Assembly: GCA_026225945.1 (NCBI GenBank)
Contig: JAMJFZ010004061.1
Span: 22,184,001 to 22,248,000, forward strand
Source: Cricetomys ansorgei
Lineage: Eukaryota; Chordata; Mammalia; Rodentia; Nesomyidae
DNA length: 64,000 nt
Direction: 5' to 3'
How positions within the stretch are numbered: the first letter of the stretch is position 1; each line of letters opens with the position of its first letter. Under the pieces are notes generated by a model. It worked only from the letters and a program-made list of their open reading frames with translations. It was not told where the DNA came from and ran no database searches. This document shows positions 1 to 12,039 of this stretch, piece after piece. Made by a program: the position numbers and the translations under genes.

Positions 1-2840
1 TTGGGACACTATTAGAAAGCACAATTGAGGGTCAGCAGGTAAATTTAGCGAGAGGTAGTCTTTGATGAAAACACAATTGTAAATGGGAAGTGCTATGTCA
101 TGTACAGGATACGCAAAACCTGTTGGATTTTTAGATGATAAAATTACCTATTACCTTATAATACAATTGTGATGATTAATTTAGGTACGTGTTCAAGTTT
201 TTAAACATTAAAACTGAATGTGAGTATTCTAAGGTTTCAGATAAATAGGGAAGAGCACAGTGTAGTGCAATTATGAGGTAAAACAAGTTAATGGTGGAAT
301 TAAGGGGGGATGGTGGGAACATAGAGAAATGACACAGGAGATTGGAAAGCGTGGTACGAGGGTGGGGTGTTGCTAGGTAGGAGGTATTCTAGGTGTTCTA
401 GGTGACTATAGTAATGTCACTGTGGAAGGGGAAGAAGAAAGAGATGCTGAAAATGAAGGACTGCGTGTGATGAATAAATAAGTCAAGGAGATTCTACCTT
501 CTGGTGTACACGCTCTCACTGAACTCCATGTAGGAGTATGCTGGATTGCTCTCTGGAAAAAGATGAAAACTGACTTGACCAGGGTTGAATACCTGACTCA
601 AAAGTGACTTACTCACAGTCTGACATTCAGATTGACTTCTTCACAGACTTGGAGAGAAGAGTGGTGAGTTCTTTCTCTTAAGAGTCTATATGGGTGCTTC
701 AGAGAGTAATTAGAAATAGCTTTCCCCTGATCTCTTCCAAATCATGTGACTCTTCAAGCCAAATTTACCTTAAATTAACCTTTTTTTTATTTTGTAAGGC
801 AGTCTACGTGAGTCTCTTCCCAAAAGCAAAATGTCTCAGCCAACATGTTAGACCATTGATCAAAGAAAGAGATGTGGAAGAGAAGCTAATCTGGAATTTT
901 ATTAACTATGAGAGAGGAACTCTTGAAGAAGTGGACAAGGGTACTTTCCTTCTTACCAATCATTTTTTATTAATATATTTTACAAGACTGCAGTTGAAAT
1001 AATATTAAATACAAATTTGTTTTTATACAGAAAGTGTAATAAAGTTAAAATAGTTCCTTGTAATTCATAGCATTATTGCAATGCTTACAAAATTTTTGCA
1101 TAGAGTGTGCAAGGATTGATGTTATTGAAAACAAAATAAAACACTCTTCTCACATCACATCCGAATCCAGAGGAAAATCAAAACAAAACAAAACCTAAAA
1201 TAACACAAAGGGCAAAGTCAACTGCTGCATCCAGATGGGGTTACTTTTTCAATGTTCATAATCGCCAAACAAATTGAACTTCTCATGACCTCATCTTTTC
1301 CATTAAGAGCCCCAGAATGTCCTCTCCAAAGGGTACCCAGCCCTGTCATGATGGATGTCCTATTTTATCTAAAGCATGGCCACCTTAGGCATGTTTTTGT
1401 GGCTTTGTGGCCTCAAGAGGGAAAACACTAAGAGATATGAGAAAATTTATCTCACCTCTTCATGAAAATATTGGATAGAGACTGCTTTTGTGTGGCTCTA
1501 GTAAAAGCATCCCATCTGTTCCCTTCACTTTGCTGTAATTTCTAATCTCTTCTTCTGCTCTGGTGAGGTTGGTTACGTAAGACCCTTTAAAGGAACCCAT
1601 ACCTATACCTGGTTTGCTATATAGAAACTGACACAATTGGAAGGGAAATCCCTGCCTGACCCAACAAGAAGGTCTTTCACCTCTTCCAGGGATTCCAGTG
1701 AATCCCCCTGTAAGGGTCTGTGAGAGGTGGAAGCAAGCAAGTGCTATCCTGGGGCTGAGTGTGAGAGTACCCAGACTCTCCACTGTCATTGAGGGACGCA
1801 CACAGAAGCACAAGTGGTCCTATCTCATAGCATCTCTCAGATCTGAAAGGGTCAGGCTGACAGCAAGCCTTTCACAAGGGCACAGTAGTATGTAATCTAT
1901 TCAGACAGACCTTGGCTGAGTTACTTTTTCCAAAAAAAAAAAGAGAAAGATCTTGCCTATTAACTCTTATGGGCCAAACTCCAAATTCTGTGTCCAGAAG
2001 ATGCCAGTGTTCCAAAGCTACCCAATAATAATACGCTGTAGATGTACTCACTTCCTGGTTCCTAGTTGGAATGTCTGTGGCCTTAGGGCTGAGGGCAGGA
2101 CACTGATGTAAAACAGCTGCCTTGGTTAAGTGTAGAATGGCTCTCATTTCTAACTCATGAGGATTGGCAGCGATGGCCTAAAAGCTCTGAGAATTCTGCA
2201 GCCGGGGATGGATATGGCCCTTTTATGATAGTTGACAAGGGTTGGGGATTAAGCCATTACAGAGTAAAAGTGGCTTCATCAGCCCCATGTGGGGTCAAAT
2301 GCTTAACATAGAGTCCTACGTGGTTCTCGGTGAGAGAGAGTGAGCTCCAATTTATTTGATGATTTTATTTTACCAGAAGTAAAGGGAAAGCCTAATAGTG
2401 TCAAGAATCTCACATAAATAAGACATTTGATGTTTGGAGGGAGGTGTTATGAGAAGAAAAAATATATATATTGGAAACACTGCATGTTCAACTATACAGA
2501 TGCAATACCAAGTATTCAAACTTTCTCCTACACATGAGGCTCACAACTGAGATAGCCTCCAGCTATAAGGGCTAGCAGTCTGACTTAACAAGATCATATC
2601 CAAAAGTTATTATTTCCATTGTTGTTGTTCTAGATTCTGCTATTCAGTCAGGCTTGCTGTATCTCCATTCCACATATCTACACTTTACTATTGTACGCAA
2701 CCCCAGTGGGAAATTACAGAAAAGGGAGATGCGAAAGTTCCGTAGCCTCATTCATTCAAGAAGATCTAGTCTAAAACCTAGGAGAAGAGCACTTCCCACC
2801 AAACTTGAAGACTAACTTGACATGCTGACAACTGCTCAGG
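1..2840. other. Unique non-coding sequence, nothing recognised
   Basis: Apart from the open frame at 694-1002, no repeat family, gene or RNA was recognised. Short open frames on both strands around 1.46-2.15 kb overlap each other in antisense and resemble no known protein. Confidence 0.5.
694..1002 (+). other. Open frame with exon-like central part; unrecognised
   Basis: A 102-codon open frame opened by GTG, not ATG. Its middle (about 800-940) is rich in charged residues, such as IKERDVEEKLIWNF, and is preceded by a pyrimidine tract ending in TTTGTAAGGCAG, which looks like a 3' splice site. The downstream boundary is weak: GTACTT after GACAAGG is a poor donor. I do not recognise the peptide. 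It may be chance, a cryptic exon, or an exon of an unidentified long gene. Nothing nearby supports a gene. Confidence 0.12.
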
Positions 2841-2844
2841 AGTG

Positions 2845-3055
2845 AGATTCACACTCTGGTGTGGTCATTTTTATAGATACTGAGTTTGAATAAGTTTCTT
2901 AGCCTCTTGAAGTCCAAATTTCCACATCTGTAAATTGGAACCTTGTTGGGAGCTCAACTTCAAAGCACTCTTCGGAGGGTGAAATGAACAGATGCATATA
3001 AAGCATTCACCACAGTGCCTAGTGTAGAGTCAGTGAATATTAACACAATTCTAAT
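2845..3055 (+). mobile_element. MIR SINE
   Basis: The MIR core is readable in plus orientation: AAGTTTCTTAGCCTCTTGAA followed by TTTCCACATCTGTAAATTGG, then a 3' part with CAGTGCCTAGTGTAGAGTCA. These match the tRNA-derived mammal-wide MIR consensus (a 'cctcagtttcctcatctgtaaaatgg' type core). Strongly diverged and immobile. Confidence 0.75.
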
Positions 3056-3059
3056 GATG

Positions 3060-5620
3060 TCTGGAGAGTAGAGTCTAGTTCTTTCCATATCTTAGGGAAG
3101 GCTATGGTTCTAAGAAAACCTCATTTTATGCATGAATTTTGAGGACATGGCTCTTCTTAAGGTGAAGCTGTATAACTTTTCTCCCACTCTGAATACATAT
3201 AGCCCATGGCCCTCATGATCCTAGAATCTCATGAGTCAGGTTAACAGGAACACTTAACACCAAAGTCTTCCCTGTTGACCAGGGTTGCCTTTCAGTTCAG
3301 ACAATCCATTGTTTTGCCACTCTCAGTTACATGAACAGTTTGCAATCTCTTACTTTATGAAACCTGAGCTATCTCCACTTCCAGTAACATAAACCCAGTA
3401 TAAAAGTGGGCTTTGAAGACACTTTGAGTATGCAGGGTAGATTTATTTTTTAATCTTAAACATGTGTTTTCTTTCCTGTTTTCCTAGCAAGGGCAGCTTC
3501 TAGTTTGTTGTATTTAGTGATGAGGCAAAAAAATCACACATTTACCAGTGAGGATGGCAATACACTGAGTGAGGCTGGTGGCCAAGGACTCTGGCTTCCC
3601 AGTAGGGCAGGTGGATTGGGACTCTGAAACTGCTTCTTGTGTGGAACAACTGTTCTTTTGATCTATTCCCATTGAAACCTAAAACTGTGTCATGATGCTG
3701 CTCAGTGCTTGGCTTAAGTTAAAGGGCAGCAGCTGGGACTGACGTTGCTATATACTTGAAACTCTTTACGGATGGGTCTGATGGCATCATTCATACTGTA
3801 TTGGGACATAACCCTCCCTACTATATCAGAGGATCTTGGCACTCTGGCTCTCTCTTCCTCCAAAGAAGATACTGATTTCTTACCCTGTCCATTTCCTCAA
3901 AGGGAAGATGTGAGGAAGGAGGGAACAAGTAACCTGTGTGAGCATGGATGTCCTCAGAGGATTTTCTTCTAAATATGTGCTCTAACTATGCTCAGAGAGA
4001 GGACCTCCCATGAATAATTATTTTCCCTTCGTTATTCAGACCTACCTTGACAAATTTCAAGGACTCCATTATGAAGAAAGCTTTTAAGACTCATAGAAAT
4101 CACATTGCTTTAGAAAGTGCTAATGCCTACCGTGCATTGTACTGGCTGGAGCAGCAGGTTTGTGGCTGCTTTATCACTTATTAGTGGTTTGGCTTTGTGA
4201 GTGAGAAATTCAGAGGCAACTGTATAATTTTAAATTCAGATTACCACAGAGAAAGAGATGCATCTGACATCCCAATGCAGCAAGCTTCGACTATTTTAAT
4301 GGAAATACATTGGTACTGGGGAAGCCTTCCTCCAAGGAAAAAGTGATGAAAGACTGCAAGAGAGACATTTTATCTTTGAGATAAAAGGCCTGTTTTCTAA
4401 GGTTGTTTCTTTCATTAGAACTGCTCCCCCACCTGCCTGCTACTGGTGTATCATGCAAATGTATCATTCAAGGAACTGTTTCTTTCTCATTTTGTCTTTG
4501 TACCTAAGACTTCCTAAGGTGTGTGGTGTGGGGATGGAGATCTGGTCTTGTTTGCAACTTACATAAATAAGACTTTTAAACTTCTATTGATTCTTAAAAA
4601 AGGATCACGTGCTTAAGAGTGGACTGATCCACCCCTTTGGCCCAAGCATTGTGCTACATTTTGTTTAAAATAAGTAAAACCAGGATAACCTCTCATTGGC
4701 TAACCAACTTGATTCTTTGGATGTAGTCACATGGAAGGCAGAGGGCCTTCCTGTAGTGATGTAGATTGAGGGCCAAAAACGGTGGACATTGTCATTGAAA
4801 TATATCTTGCCTCTCCAAGGTGAATACGCACACCCACAAAGGTTCATTTATAATGGTGTTAACACTAGTAAATGCAAAGCTCCTATGAGCAATGGGACAT
4901 ATCTATGGTAGGAACCTGTTTTACCACACAGAAGCAGAGGTGTGTGGGTATGAAACATGTCCTCTTTTTTGTATTCTCTCCATTCCAAGGAGCAAGAAAA
5001 GACTCAAATTCCTATGAGCAAAAGTAAACTGCCATTCATTTGGTCACTCCTAGAAAGGACTCCATAGAAGGAATTTCACTGTTTGTGTGTGTGTGTGTAT
5101 GTGTATGTTGTTGTTTTTCATCCTTCCAATTATTCATTGGTCTAACCGAATGCTGTAGGAACAATGGCTACACTGGAGATATGGGTAATGCAGGTCATAT
5201 TCTCTGGGGGACGTAGGTGTGTAAGTCTCTCTGGCATGTGAGAACACGCAGTCTTCATGGGGGTAGATGGACTCAAGTGCTTTTAGGAAAGGAATTGTGA
5301 ATTGAGATCACTCTCGTTAGCTCACTTCTGGCCAAGCATTGCTCACTTGAGAAGCATTGCTTACCTAAGAAACACCCATCAAAGGTCTTCTGAATAGAGT
5401 GGGAAGAGCAAAGCCTCTTATTCCTAAGTTTCTTTTTATTCCACTTTCTCAGTTACCCCAAGTCCTCTGATCTGCCTACTCTCTTAGATGTGTCCATCTT
5501 TTAAAATATAAATAGCCAAGTTTTATATTCACAAGCCCCCTTTGGGAACAGGCCACTACCTGTTCCTGAGAAATCTGCCTTCAGTTCCCCTATGTCTAAC
5601 ATATTCCACAGGTGACCTGT
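3060..5620. other. Non-coding sequence with one short GT tract
   Basis: No gene or clear interspersed repeat seen. A short GT microsatellite lies at about 5081-5105. Small open frames (for example 3772-3972 plus and 4665-4847 minus) have no recognisable product. Confidence 0.5.
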
Positions 5621-5622
5621 AT

Positions 5623-5850
5623 CTTAGGGATCAGCAAAAGTTTTCTATAAAGGGCTATATATTCATAATGTTGTTTCGCCAGTTGTGCAGTGAACTGTGG
5701 GGCTACAGAGCAACATGGTTCATGTATGACATGTAAATGTCTGTGGTTATGGAGGCAGGCTTGGTTTCCTGTTTGTGATTTTTTTTTTGACCCTTTCTAT
5801 GGGGTCAACCCTCCAGCAATCTTTGGTCTATGGTTTGTGGCTGTGTAATA
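5623..5850 (+). mobile_element. MER5A-like hAT-Charlie DNA transposon remnant
   Basis: The left part reads GATCAGCAAAAGTTTTCTAT then AAAGGGC, as at the terminal end of MER5A, a non-autonomous hAT element. Internal blocks (GACATGTAAATGTCTGTGG, and the T-rich stretch after GTTTGTGA) follow in the expected order. Highly diverged, so limits are approximate. Confidence 0.55.
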
Positions 5851-5859
5851 ATATTTATC

Positions 5860-6579
5860 TAGAGAGAGAATGATATTAAGGAAGGTACAAACCAGCTTAA
5901 GTCCGTAAGTGCTATCCCTTAGTCATGTAACAATTATGAAGCCACACATCAAGCTTCTACCTAGATAAATAACACCATGGAGCTCTTCAAAACCTCTGTC
6001 ATCTTGAGGTAGTTCCCTCAAATGGATCTCTCATGATTTGCAGAACAGAATTACCAAACAAAAACTAAATGATATATTATATGGAGATCACACTTTGATT
6101 TGTAAAATGTTTTCTGAAGAATACTAGCATTCCAGAAGTTCTAGGAGACTGAAGATTCATTTGAATCCTGTTATTTCACCAGTTGCTTAATAGACCCAGC
6201 ATGTGATTGTCTAGAAGATACTATATATAAACATTACAAAGACTCTCATTTTTTAAAAAAAGTAGGGGTTAGCAGACATTTATATAAATGCTGATCCCCT
6301 TCCCCCCAAATTCTGGTGAAAGCTTCTTTCATGACTAGGGGCAAATATTCTGCTTGGAGAGCATGAAGCAAGTGGTTGGGGATTTCATTGATGAACTAAG
6401 GATTCATTTTACCAGTTTCGAGTCTGGACTGAAATACATACTCTTACTCTTGACACAGATCCTGTTTATTACCTGATGTCCTATTGTCCTTTAACATAAT
6501 TGAAAACCAGAATTAACCAGACTTTTGTATCATGTACTTCTACAGAGATTCATGACATATATCCCCAATTGCTATAATT

Positions 6580-6619
<40 letters not shown>

Positions 6620-8610
6620 GTGTGGTTTGCTTGTTCTTGGATTCAATTTTGCATATGTGACCATAGCATTTGTTTAGTTGTCATAAAATTCCCAAGGAGT
6701 ATGACTTTTTATATCACAATTGGAGATAAAATCAGAAAAGGTTTAGAGAACTTCTTTCTTTCTTCTTATCCATAGATGATGGATGTGAGATGAACAAATG
6801 TACAGTCAGTCAGTCTATCTGTTTAAACAAAACAAAACATCCCTTCCACCCATCCCCAAACAACCCTGTCTTCTTTATACACTTGGCCACAAAGAACTTC
6901 AGAGTTATTGAAGTATCTGGGTAGGTGCTTCTAATAGGTAAGAAGGGTTTTTGTGACTTAAAAAATGATACCAGTGTGTGACACATGCAGATCCTGGCAG
7001 AAAGGACTTACAAGACACTTGTTAATACCAATGTCTAGTAAGCTGAGGCCTCTCACAAGATCCCCTTTTAGATTTCCATACTGCAAACTGAGCAATTTTA
7101 AGATCTTGCCCTAAGATGGATCCACCCAGTGCCTCTACATAAGATATATAGAGAGGGCTAGGGGAGCCAGGCCTGGCCTAGAAGCCAGAAGTCCAATTTA
7201 TGAGTCAGGTTAGGATAGTCCCTGCTTTGTAGCAATAAGCAATTGAAGCGTACATTCTATGTGTGCACACCTCCACCCGATGCTTGCATGTTATATCAGA
7301 AATAACAAACCTCCTTTTCGTCTCCTATAACAAAGCATTCAGCTTGTGAAATAAGAAAAATTAGAACCTTGTGGAGAACAAAAACACAAACAAATGTCAC
7401 TCAAGCCTACAAATACAACTTCATTCAAGATTGTTGGGTCGCTGCTTGTCTAGTGGCATTGAGGATGATCTAAGCCAGTTATGCCTCCATTCTGGGCGCC
7501 TCAGAGTCCGAATGTGAAAACCATTTGGTTTGTCAACCAGTTTCTGGTGCCCAGTCATGACTAAACTGTTCTAATGTCCAGGCATGACTTAACTGTTTCC
7601 CTCCAATCACCCAAAATAAACTACAGGTAACAAGATAAATAGGATGTGCTTCTCCTTGCTGAGTGCATTGGCTTAAGGCATAGGCACGTTTCCCCCTCTT
7701 TGAACAGAGATGGTGTAATCCCCTGTCCCAGCACAAGAGCTGGCCAGGGTGACCCTGGGGCATGGCAATGAAGGTGGGGTGATAAGAGGTAGCTGATGGC
7801 GGGAATTAGAGCGCTATGTCCATATATGTGGAGTGGATGTGCTGAGCCCAGGGGACACACGATTCTGACGACACATGACTGTGTATATTACTTGCCATGA
7901 GTAATTCTGGCAGCATGTAGCATCTTAGGTCTGTGATTCCTAGAGAAAATACAACAGTGAGTTCAGGAATATGAATGCCCCAGTACTGACAAAATATTCA
8001 AGAGCAAAGCAAGAGAGTTTGTGCAAGCCCTTGAAAAATATGACATGTCTCTATCTGTCCCACCCATCTCAAGAAACTCATGAAAATTGATTAGTTTTTC
8101 TATGGTACTCTTAGATTTTTCATCTTAAAATGACTTCTCTTGGGATCTGGGTCTTACTCTTTGGAGTTCTGATTGATTTGATGATACTGAGTCAGTCTGT
8201 TGAATAAAGTCTGCAATGAGAACCTAAGAGCTTGTGAGGCAGTTTTCCCTTAAATGGGACCTCTCACACATCTATACTTTGCCTGTCAGACCATTGAGTA
8301 GCTTCTGGCCTAATGAAGGGGGAGTTGGTATCCTCTTCTGTGCCTATTTAAAGCACTTACTCATTGACTATGGGAGAGTAAGTGAGTTTAAAGGAAGCAG
8401 GATAGGTAGAAGTTAAGTGAGCTGCTTAAATTCTTTCAGAATTCACCCCTCCCACACCCATTCATCACACAATTTACTATGTTGGTCACCAAAGGTAGGG
8501 CAGCCATTCTGAGTTCTTGTAGCTAATTTCTATGGATTTACCCCAAACTTATCAGGAAGAGAAGAACTTGGCCAGCTTGGCTGGAACTAAAAAAGGAAAA
8601 CCAAATGTCG
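5860..8610. other. Non-coding sequence; possible unassigned repeat at 7.43-7.90 kb
   Basis: No gene supported. Contains the GT tract at 6582-6624 and a more G+C-rich block at about 7430-7900 in which overlapping minus-strand open frames occur. That block may be an old LTR, but I could not place it in a family. Confidence 0.45.
6582..6624. repeat. (GT)n microsatellite
   Basis: About 42 bases of nearly pure GT, interrupted by two TATG units near the right end. Confidence 0.95.
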
Positions 8611-8618
8611 TATGTTGT

Positions 8619-8690
8619 TAAGACACTATGTAGCTCAGTCTGGCCCCTATCACCACAGCTTCCCTAGTGTTGGGATTACAGATGTTTGTC
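8619..8690 (-). mobile_element. B1/proto-B1 SINE fragment
   Basis: Antisense 7SL-derived core: ACACTATGTAGCTCAGTCTG, then CTTCCCTAGTGTTGGGATTA with CAGATG. The middle is degraded and both ends are missing. Confidence 0.65.
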
Positions 8691-8960
8691 TTTTACCCCA
8701 GTATATCAGCACTTGAGAGTGACCTGAAGATTCCCGCCATCATTGCCTTTAAATGACTCTAAGAACATATCAATGGATATTCTGGAAGTGCTCAATCCAC
8801 TGTGTGATTTGAAATGGCCCAGGGAATGCTGAGCCTGAATGAGTGCTTACTTAGATTCTGTCGTGTAGGTGATGGGAATGGGGTGGAAAAAATGACAGTG
8901 GATGATGTCACAGGGTCACCCATGGTTCCTTTTGTACTGAAACCTCATTTTATACAGAGG

Positions 8961-9033
8961 ATATATATATATTTATTTATATATATTTATATATATTTAT
9001 ATCCACTCACACACAAACACACACACACACTCA

Positions 9034-9084
<51 letters not shown>

Positions 9085-9106
9085 TCACACACACACACAC
9101 ACACAA
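8961..9106. repeat. Compound microsatellite (AT/TTTAT, CA, TC, CA)
   Basis: Consecutive blocks: alternating AT with TTTAT units (8961-9001), CA with interruptions (about 9006-9036), about 15-18 TC units (about 9036-9073), and CA again (9074-9106). An open frame spanning this tract encodes only IY, HT and SL runs and is not a gene. Confidence 0.97.
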
Positions 9107-9179
9107 AAGGTCTTTGATAGGCTTTCTGTGTTCTAGTAAAAATAGCTGGCAGCCAGTGTCTCAAGCCAAAAAGGGCCTT

Positions 9180-9400
9180 TATGCTGCCGACAATTGTCCA
9201 CTATGGAGAGTCCTTCAAAGGCAGACACTTGTGTTTATCTGACAAGTGGAACCAGTTCCTGCCTGGGAAAGGAATAACCTCCCATTGGCACAGACGCACA
9301 CCTCGAAGACCTTCTGCCTCGTTCCTGTGGCTGTGTAGGATCCGCGAGGCAGTCTAGGTAGTTTGATTTTCGCAGCATCTAACTTAATCTAGAGAGAGAG
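9180..9400. other. CpG-retaining unique segment (candidate regulatory element)
   Basis: Seven CpG dinucleotides in about 195 bases (near 9188, 9294, 9303, 9319, 9342, 9344 and 9371), including TCCGCGAGG, in a window where CpG is otherwise rare. It matches no repeat I recognise. CpG retention can mean low germline methylation or selection. No TATA box or gene start is evident, so a promoter is not claimed. Confidence 0.3.
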
Positions 9401-9420
9401 AGAGAATAGGAAAGAGAGAG
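9391..9420. repeat. (GA)n-rich tract
   Basis: AGAGAGAGAGAGAA followed by GGAAAGAGAGAG, a short purine simple repeat. Confidence 0.8.
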
Positions 9421-9487
9421 TCCATCAGAGGCTGCCATCTAAGTTCTTGATACTCAGAAAAAGCTGAATATGCCATTTAATTTGAAC

Positions 9488-9575
9488 CTCACAAGCACCT
9501 ACTGTGTGCTGAGCAATGTTGGCAGTGGGGATACGACAGCCTCTAACCTTGCAGAAGCCTATATTCTAGAGAGGT
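9488..9575 (-). mobile_element. MIR-class SINE fragment
   Basis: CACCTACTGTGTGCTGAGCA with GGGGATACGACAG and TATATTCTAGAG downstream resembles the reverse strand of the 3' part of MIR-class elements. Short and diverged. Confidence 0.4.
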
Positions 9576-9579
9576 CATG

Positions 9580-11340
9580 TATGCCTTGTTGGTTGATATT
9601 CACATTTTGCAGAAGTGCGATATGCAGCATTAGAATAATGTCATAGAGTCCAACAGAGTGGGGACGATACATTAAACAGTTTTCATTGCCACAGGACACC
9701 ATGCTCATGGTCAATATGAAGCTTTCAGGACAGTAGAGCATATCGCATCATCCATGTTTTAAAAGATTGGTGAGTCTTCTTGTTGACTTTTTCTAACTGG
9801 TGGCACTGATATTCGACAGAATACACTTTGAGAAATGCCAGGTTTAGAAACAAAGCTGTGATGGAAGGTGTCATTAGGTTTTTGTCTCCTCTAGAGGTCA
9901 ACTTTGGCTGTGAGCTGCGCGTATGAGGAGTTTCTGTTTTTATGAGTGTGGCTGGTTGTTCGTGGCTTTTTGAAGAGGCAGTTGTGATAATAAGAGAAGT
10001 CTCCATCAGACAAATTCTTTTAAAACAAAGAAAATCGAATGTCTAACTAACCCAAATAATTTTTAAAAAATATCCCAAGTGGATATAATGCCAAGAGAGC
10101 CAAATGCCCTGTAAGTAAAGTCAGGTTGCCCTTTATTTTCATTCTTAAAAAAAAAAAAACAAAACAAAAAAACCAGTTCACCTATAAATACTTTAACAAA
10201 ATTCTGTCATAATCTGCAGTCAAATCCAACTTCTGCTGTCAGGGGAACTAAGCTTAAGTTGACTTTAAAAATATCAGTGCCATTTGTGTTCACTGACTGG
10301 GGAATTGGAATAAGGAGTGTCAACAGCATTCTACTTTTTGGCCATCTACTCTGACCCTTGTCAGCTTCTGGCTTGTTCTGACTTGGAACGCTTAGACCTG
10401 ACTCTCCATTCTCAAAGAGAACCCAAGCATACAACGTAAAACAGCTACAAGCGAATTAAGTTCATTTTCAGCCACATGGGTGTGATATACGACTTAATTA
10501 CGTGAGTGAACTAAGTCTTATTTTAAGGCTGTGAGAGAGAGAATTTGGAAATAACGTTCATTTTTATAGTCGTGTAATTTTGTACTTGTGATACATACAT
10601 AGCATTATCTCAGCGTTTCACAAATAATGAATCGTAACTTTTATGTATTACGGGTTTGGCTTATAATCATGTTGTTCAGCCTTCTTGTGGGCTCGCTGAA
10701 TTGATACTATGTAAGATTAGTCTTGGTGCACACCAGCCTAGGGAAAAGGTTGCCCCTTGGACCAGTGGACTTCCAATTTCTGTCCTTCCCATTCCTTACC
10801 TCTCCATCCTTGGACTCCAGTCTCAGCTCACTTCTGCAAGTGGCTTCCATATTGCCAGCTTCTGCATTTATTTCTACCCCCTTTGGGGCTTCCATCACTA
10901 GAGATCGGGTTGGGGACTCCAACCTGAAATACAAGCCACAGATTAGAGATCTTTTTCCCTGTTTAGGAAGTCTAAGAAGCATTGAAACAGCTACAGTACT
11001 GGATCTGTTTTTTTTTCCACCCTAGATTTTGCTTTACAGACATAGTTAAGTCTATGACAGAGAGTGTAAGGGTTCTAGGTTTTATCTTCTCCTCATTTCA
11101 TAAAGGTTGTAAGGAATGTATTCTAGGACCATGGCCTCATCTTATTTATTCCTAATTGATAATTGTTATTATTATTATTAGTAGTAAAATTAATCAAACC
11201 CTTACCTATATCTCTCCCTCCTCATGATTTGTTTAAAAGTAAGAAGATCCTAGCACCTAGCTTCTAGAATGTTTCCATTCTGTCCTACTGTTTGGATTTT
11301 ATAAAGGCACAATCAGACCCAAAGTTAAGAAAATAGATCT
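9580..11340. other. Unique sequence with clustered CpGs
   Basis: No gene or classified repeat recognised, apart from a 12-base poly(A) run near 10148. CpG density is higher than elsewhere, most clearly at 10380-10700. Overlapping open frames at 10656-11025 run on both strands and are not supported as genes. Confidence 0.4.
10380..10700. promoter_or_regulatory. Candidate regulatory element: A+T-rich but CpG-retaining
   Basis: Eleven CpGs in about 310 bases of low G+C sequence (near 10389, 10435, 10452, 10490, 10501, 10555, 10571, 10613, 10632, 10651 and 10694), roughly what base composition predicts and far above the depleted level around it. It holds CTTAATTACGTGAG, which joins a TAATTA homeodomain-type site to an ACGTGA bZIP/bHLH-type core. 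An enhancer or other conserved non-coding element is an inference; a young unrecognised transposon would be the alternative. Confidence 0.3.
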
Positions 11341-11345
11341 CCAGG

Positions 11346-11524
11346 AAGCTGGAGAGGTGGCTTAGTGGTTAAGAGTGCTTGCTGCTTTTGCAGAGGTCTG
11401 CAGATCTGGTCTCAAAACTCCTGCTCCATGGGATCTGATGCCCTCTATTGGCCTTCTCCATCATCTGCATGTACATGCATATACCCCCTCCCCACACCAT
11501 ACACGATTAAAAATAAAAAATAAG
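11346..11524 (+). mobile_element. B3/B2-type SINE
   Basis: tRNA-derived head GCTGGAGAGGTGGCTTAGTG with GGTTAAGAGTGCTTGCTGC (A box and spacer), then GATCTGATGCCCTCTATTGG in the body and an A-rich tail of AAAAATAAAAAAT type. This order is characteristic of the B2/B3 superfamily in muroid rodents. Confidence 0.85.
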
Positions 11525-11649
11525 ATCATTTAATATAAGAAAAAAGAGTAAGCAGGTATCCCCTTTATTGTGATGACTAACATTGTTTTAAGTTTAAATT
11601 ACTATGCTTAAGAGATCTATAAAACAAAACCACCTAATCCATAAGTCCC

Positions 11650-11965
11650 ACTTGCCCATGGACGGATAACTTCCAGGAATGCTGGGGGCTATTGTTCATG
11701 CAAGATAACAAGCCACATGTTTTTGCTTCTGTAAACAAGTTTGGTTGCCCCAACTGTACAGGATGTGTACTTGATCACAAGTGGATACAAAGCACATCAG
11801 GATGTGTGCTTGCCTCTGATTACACGAAGGCAAGAAGTATGTTAGCCTTGTGAGTTTTGCCTTTATAAGTCTCTGATTAAATGCAGTTTGGCCCCATATT
11901 CTGAGCATGAGTCTCAAGTTTGGACCTGGCCAGTATTTACTGAAGCTTCTTCCTTATTAAAATTT
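11650..11965 (+). mobile_element. Solo LTR-like element (endogenous retroviral)
   Basis: LTR-like layout: TATA-type TTTATAAG at about 11862, ATTAAA polyadenylation-type hexamer at 11876-11881, and a downstream T/A-rich part with CCTTATTAAAATTTATT. The blocks CTTCTGTAAACAAG and TTGCCTCTGATTACACGAAG resemble rodent solo LTRs of the RMER/ERVK type, but the family is not certain. No internal viral genes are present. Confidence 0.45.
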
Positions 11966-12039
11966 ATTCATGGTTAGACTGGTGAATTTCTGAATGATCC
12001 TAGGTCCATAACATTATAATCATGGGCAATTCTTTTTTT

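Noticed and set aside
8814..9242. 142-codon open frame, the longest in the window
   Set aside because: Its centre is the compound microsatellite, giving only IY, HT and SL runs; the ends show no coding character.
11650..11965. Possible full endogenous retrovirus
   Set aside because: Only an LTR-like block is seen; no primer-binding site, gag/pol/env similarity or second LTR was found in the flanks.
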